Made by a program: the position numbers and the translations under genes. A model generated the notes under the pieces. That model was not told the origin of the DNA and did not search any database. It saw nothing but the letters and a program-made list of their open reading frames with translations. 64,000 nucleotides of DNA from Pelosinus propionicus DSM 13327 (GTDB lineage Bacteria; Bacillota; Negativicutes; DSM-13327). Numbering within the stretch: position 1 is the stretch's first letter; every line of letters begins with the position of its first letter. The stretch spans positions 62,001 through 126,000 of the forward strand of contig NZ_FOTS01000010.1 of the NCBI RefSeq assembly GCF_900114615.1. The letters are read 5' to 3'. This document shows, piece by piece, positions 62,688 through 64,000 of this stretch.

Positions 62688-63620
62688 TTAATGATTTACT
62701 TCTAGTTCTTGCAGAATTTCTCGTCCCCCCTGGTCAAGCATCTGTTGTGCTAAGTAATGGCCAAGCTTTTTGCCCTCCTGCGGACTCCCGCTAATAATTT
62801 GTCGAATCTGCCGTGCTCCATCCACTGACAAGATCGCTGCCTCTAGCGTTAATACTTCTTGTTCTATCTTCCCGGACACACCAATGGGAATCTGGCAACC
62901 ACCTTCTACTTCAGCCAAATACGCCCGTTCGGCTTCAACAGCCCAGCGAGTTTCCTGGTGATTTAAAAAAGCAAGCATCTCTAATACTTCTATGTCATTA
63001 CTGCGCGCCTCAATAGCCAGGGCTCCTTGTCCCACTGCTGGCAAACAAATATCCTGGGGCAATACTTGGGTAATTTTATCTTGCCAGCCTAAACGTTTTA
63101 AACCAGCAACAGCTAAGATAATTCCGTCGAACTCGCCATTTTCTAATTTATTTAGCCTGGTATCCAGATTTCCCCGAAGGTCACCAATCTTAAGATCTGG
63201 CCGATATTTTAGCAGCTGTGCCTTTCGCCTTAAACTTGAAGTACCGATCCTGGCTCCTTGTGGTAAATTATCAACTGTGCCATAGTTAGGGCTGATAAAA
63301 GCATCCCCAGCATCGACACGTTCAGTAATAGCAGCCAGCAGCAATCCCTCTGGCAGCTCGGTTGGCATATCCTTTAGACTGTGCACGGCCAAATCGATTT
63401 CTCCGCCTAACATTGCCGTTTCTAATTCTTTGGTGAATAGCCCCTTACCGCCAATTTTAGCTAAAGGTACATCTAATATTTTATCACCTGTAGTTACAAT
63501 ATGAAGCAGCTCTACATCCATATCAGGATACTGAGCTCTTATACAGTCAGCAATATGATTTGCCTGCCATAGAGCTAACTTACTGCCCCGCGTACCGATA
63601 GTAATTTTTTTTCTTTTCAC
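62688..63620 (-). CDS. hemC: Hydroxymethylbilane synthase (porphobilinogen deaminase)
   Basis: The 310-residue enzyme links four porphobilinogens. Cys242 (VEGGCQIPIG) carries the dipyrromethane cofactor. Other motifs are GTRGSKLALWQA, VHSLKDMPTELP and IGTSSLRRKAQL. The start is GTG at 63620, preceded by GGAGAGGG, and lies inside the hemA reading frame, giving a 41-bp overlap. Confidence 0.97.
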   Translation of the reverse strand: MKRKKITIGTRGSKLALWQANHIADCIRAQYPDMDVELLHIVTTGDKILDVPLAKIGGKGLFTKELETAMLGGEIDLAVHSLKDMPTELPEGLLLAAITERVDAGDAFISPNYGTVDNLPQGARIGTSSLRRKAQLLKYRPDLKIGDLRGNLDTRLNKLENGEFDGIILAVAGLKRLGWQDKITQVLPQDICLPAVGQGALAIEARSNDIEVLEMLAFLNHQETRWAVEAERAYLAEVEGGCQIPIGVSGKIEQEVLTLEAAILSVDGARQIRQIISGSPQEGKKLGHYLAQQMLDQGGREILQELEVNH

Positions 63621-64000
63621 GATGTCTGCCCTCTCCTATTGTATCAAGTTTAAACAAATCCAGTATTGCATCTAAATAGAACTGTTCTTTATGTGTACAG
63701 GCTCCTTCATTAATGCAAACCATAGGGTCTCTTAACATTTTACGTATAATCATCTTCGACATATTTTCAACGGCCTTACGTTCATCTGCTGTAATATCAG
63801 GTAATTTCGTCAGCGCTCGCTTCAACTCCCGCTGGCGAATTTTTTCTGCCTTATCGGTCAGACGTGCCATAACAGGGCGAAGTGATAAATAACGGAATTT
63901 AATCATCAATTCCTCTAATTCTTTTTTAATAATTTCTTCCGCCAACTCAGCTTCCTGTTCTCTTAAACGAACATTGGACTCCACAACGGCTTCTAAATCA
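63580..64000 (-). CDS. hemA: Glutamyl-tRNA reductase, C-terminal part (cut by window edge)
   Basis: The reverse strand is open from the right edge to a stop at 63580, giving about 140 residues. The sequence DLEAVVESNVRLREQEAELAEEII and the following helical region match the linker and dimerisation domain of HemA. HemA reduces glutamyl-tRNA to glutamate semialdehyde, the first step of the pathway. Its place before hemC supports this. The catalytic domain lies outside the window. Confidence 0.88.
   Translation of the reverse strand, partial: DLEAVVESNVRLREQEAELAEEIIKKELEELMIKFRYLSLRPVMARLTDKAEKIRQRELKRALTKLPDITADERKAVENMSKMIIRKMLRDPMVCINEGACTHKEQFYLDAILDLFKLDTIGEGRHREKKKNYYRYAGQ

Overview
The window looks like chromosome from a low-GC, anaerobic, spore-forming Firmicute, most likely a Negativicutes/Sporomusaceae relative such as Pelosinus. 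The lineage is inference from gene content; no rRNA or tRNA gene is present to settle it. Supporting signs are two CotF-like coat proteins, an orphan PAS histidine kinase of the sporulation type, a WalJ-HtrA-RlmH block, a clostridial-type Mo-nitrogenase with a split homocitrate synthase, and a compact hemA-hemC-cobA/hemD-hemB-hemL operon.

Layout. 1-3600: an IclR regulator (cut by the window edge) divergent from a sugar-acid dehydratase/aldolase pair of the YjhG/YagF and YagE type. 3770-6615: an rlmH-htrA-walJ block on the minus strand; beyond rlmH lie a 50-codon gene and a palindrome that repeats the last codons of rlmH. 6760-19380: housekeeping and signalling (PAS kinase, phosphohexomutase, gluzincin peptidase, deoC, PerR-type regulator, coat proteins, LytST-type two-component pair, HD-GYP-like protein, Tex). 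19426-24330: small exported and unknown proteins, an EAL-HDOD protein, and the FakA/DegV fatty-acid kinase pair. 24329-33807: a large FtsA-like ATPase, a short hybrid-cluster protein with a CRP-type operator and a convergent Crp/Fnr regulator, an M20 hydrolase, a metallophosphoesterase, a Mn2+ (yybP-ykoY) riboswitch before htpX, and lrgAB. 34077-40563: dapL, a FlxA-like and a repeat protein, a TPR glycosyltransferase, YhaM-type nuclease, a TRIC-family membrane protein and tag.

40778-52890 is the nitrogen-fixation locus. It runs leftward as nifH-nifI1-nifI2-nifD-nifK-nifE-nifN-nifB-[2Fe-2S] ferredoxin-anfO-like-nifV(omega)-nifV(alpha)-terminator. It encodes the structural proteins, the PII-like switch-off pair, the FeMo-cofactor scaffold and NifB, the split homocitrate synthase, and an AnfO-family protein normally named for Fe-only nitrogenase. 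Divergent from nifH, a consensus promoter and an intrinsic terminator frame an apparently unannotated RNA of about 90 nt.

53180-58612 holds an AEC transporter, a phage-ABA-sandwich protein, an RNase H, an orphan branched-chain-type binding protein behind a tandem glycine riboswitch, and an ATC-hydrolase family protein. 58660-64000 is the heme operon, entering hemA at the right edge. Five copies of an imperfect inverted repeat lie in intergenic gaps from 35.3 to 60.1 kb.
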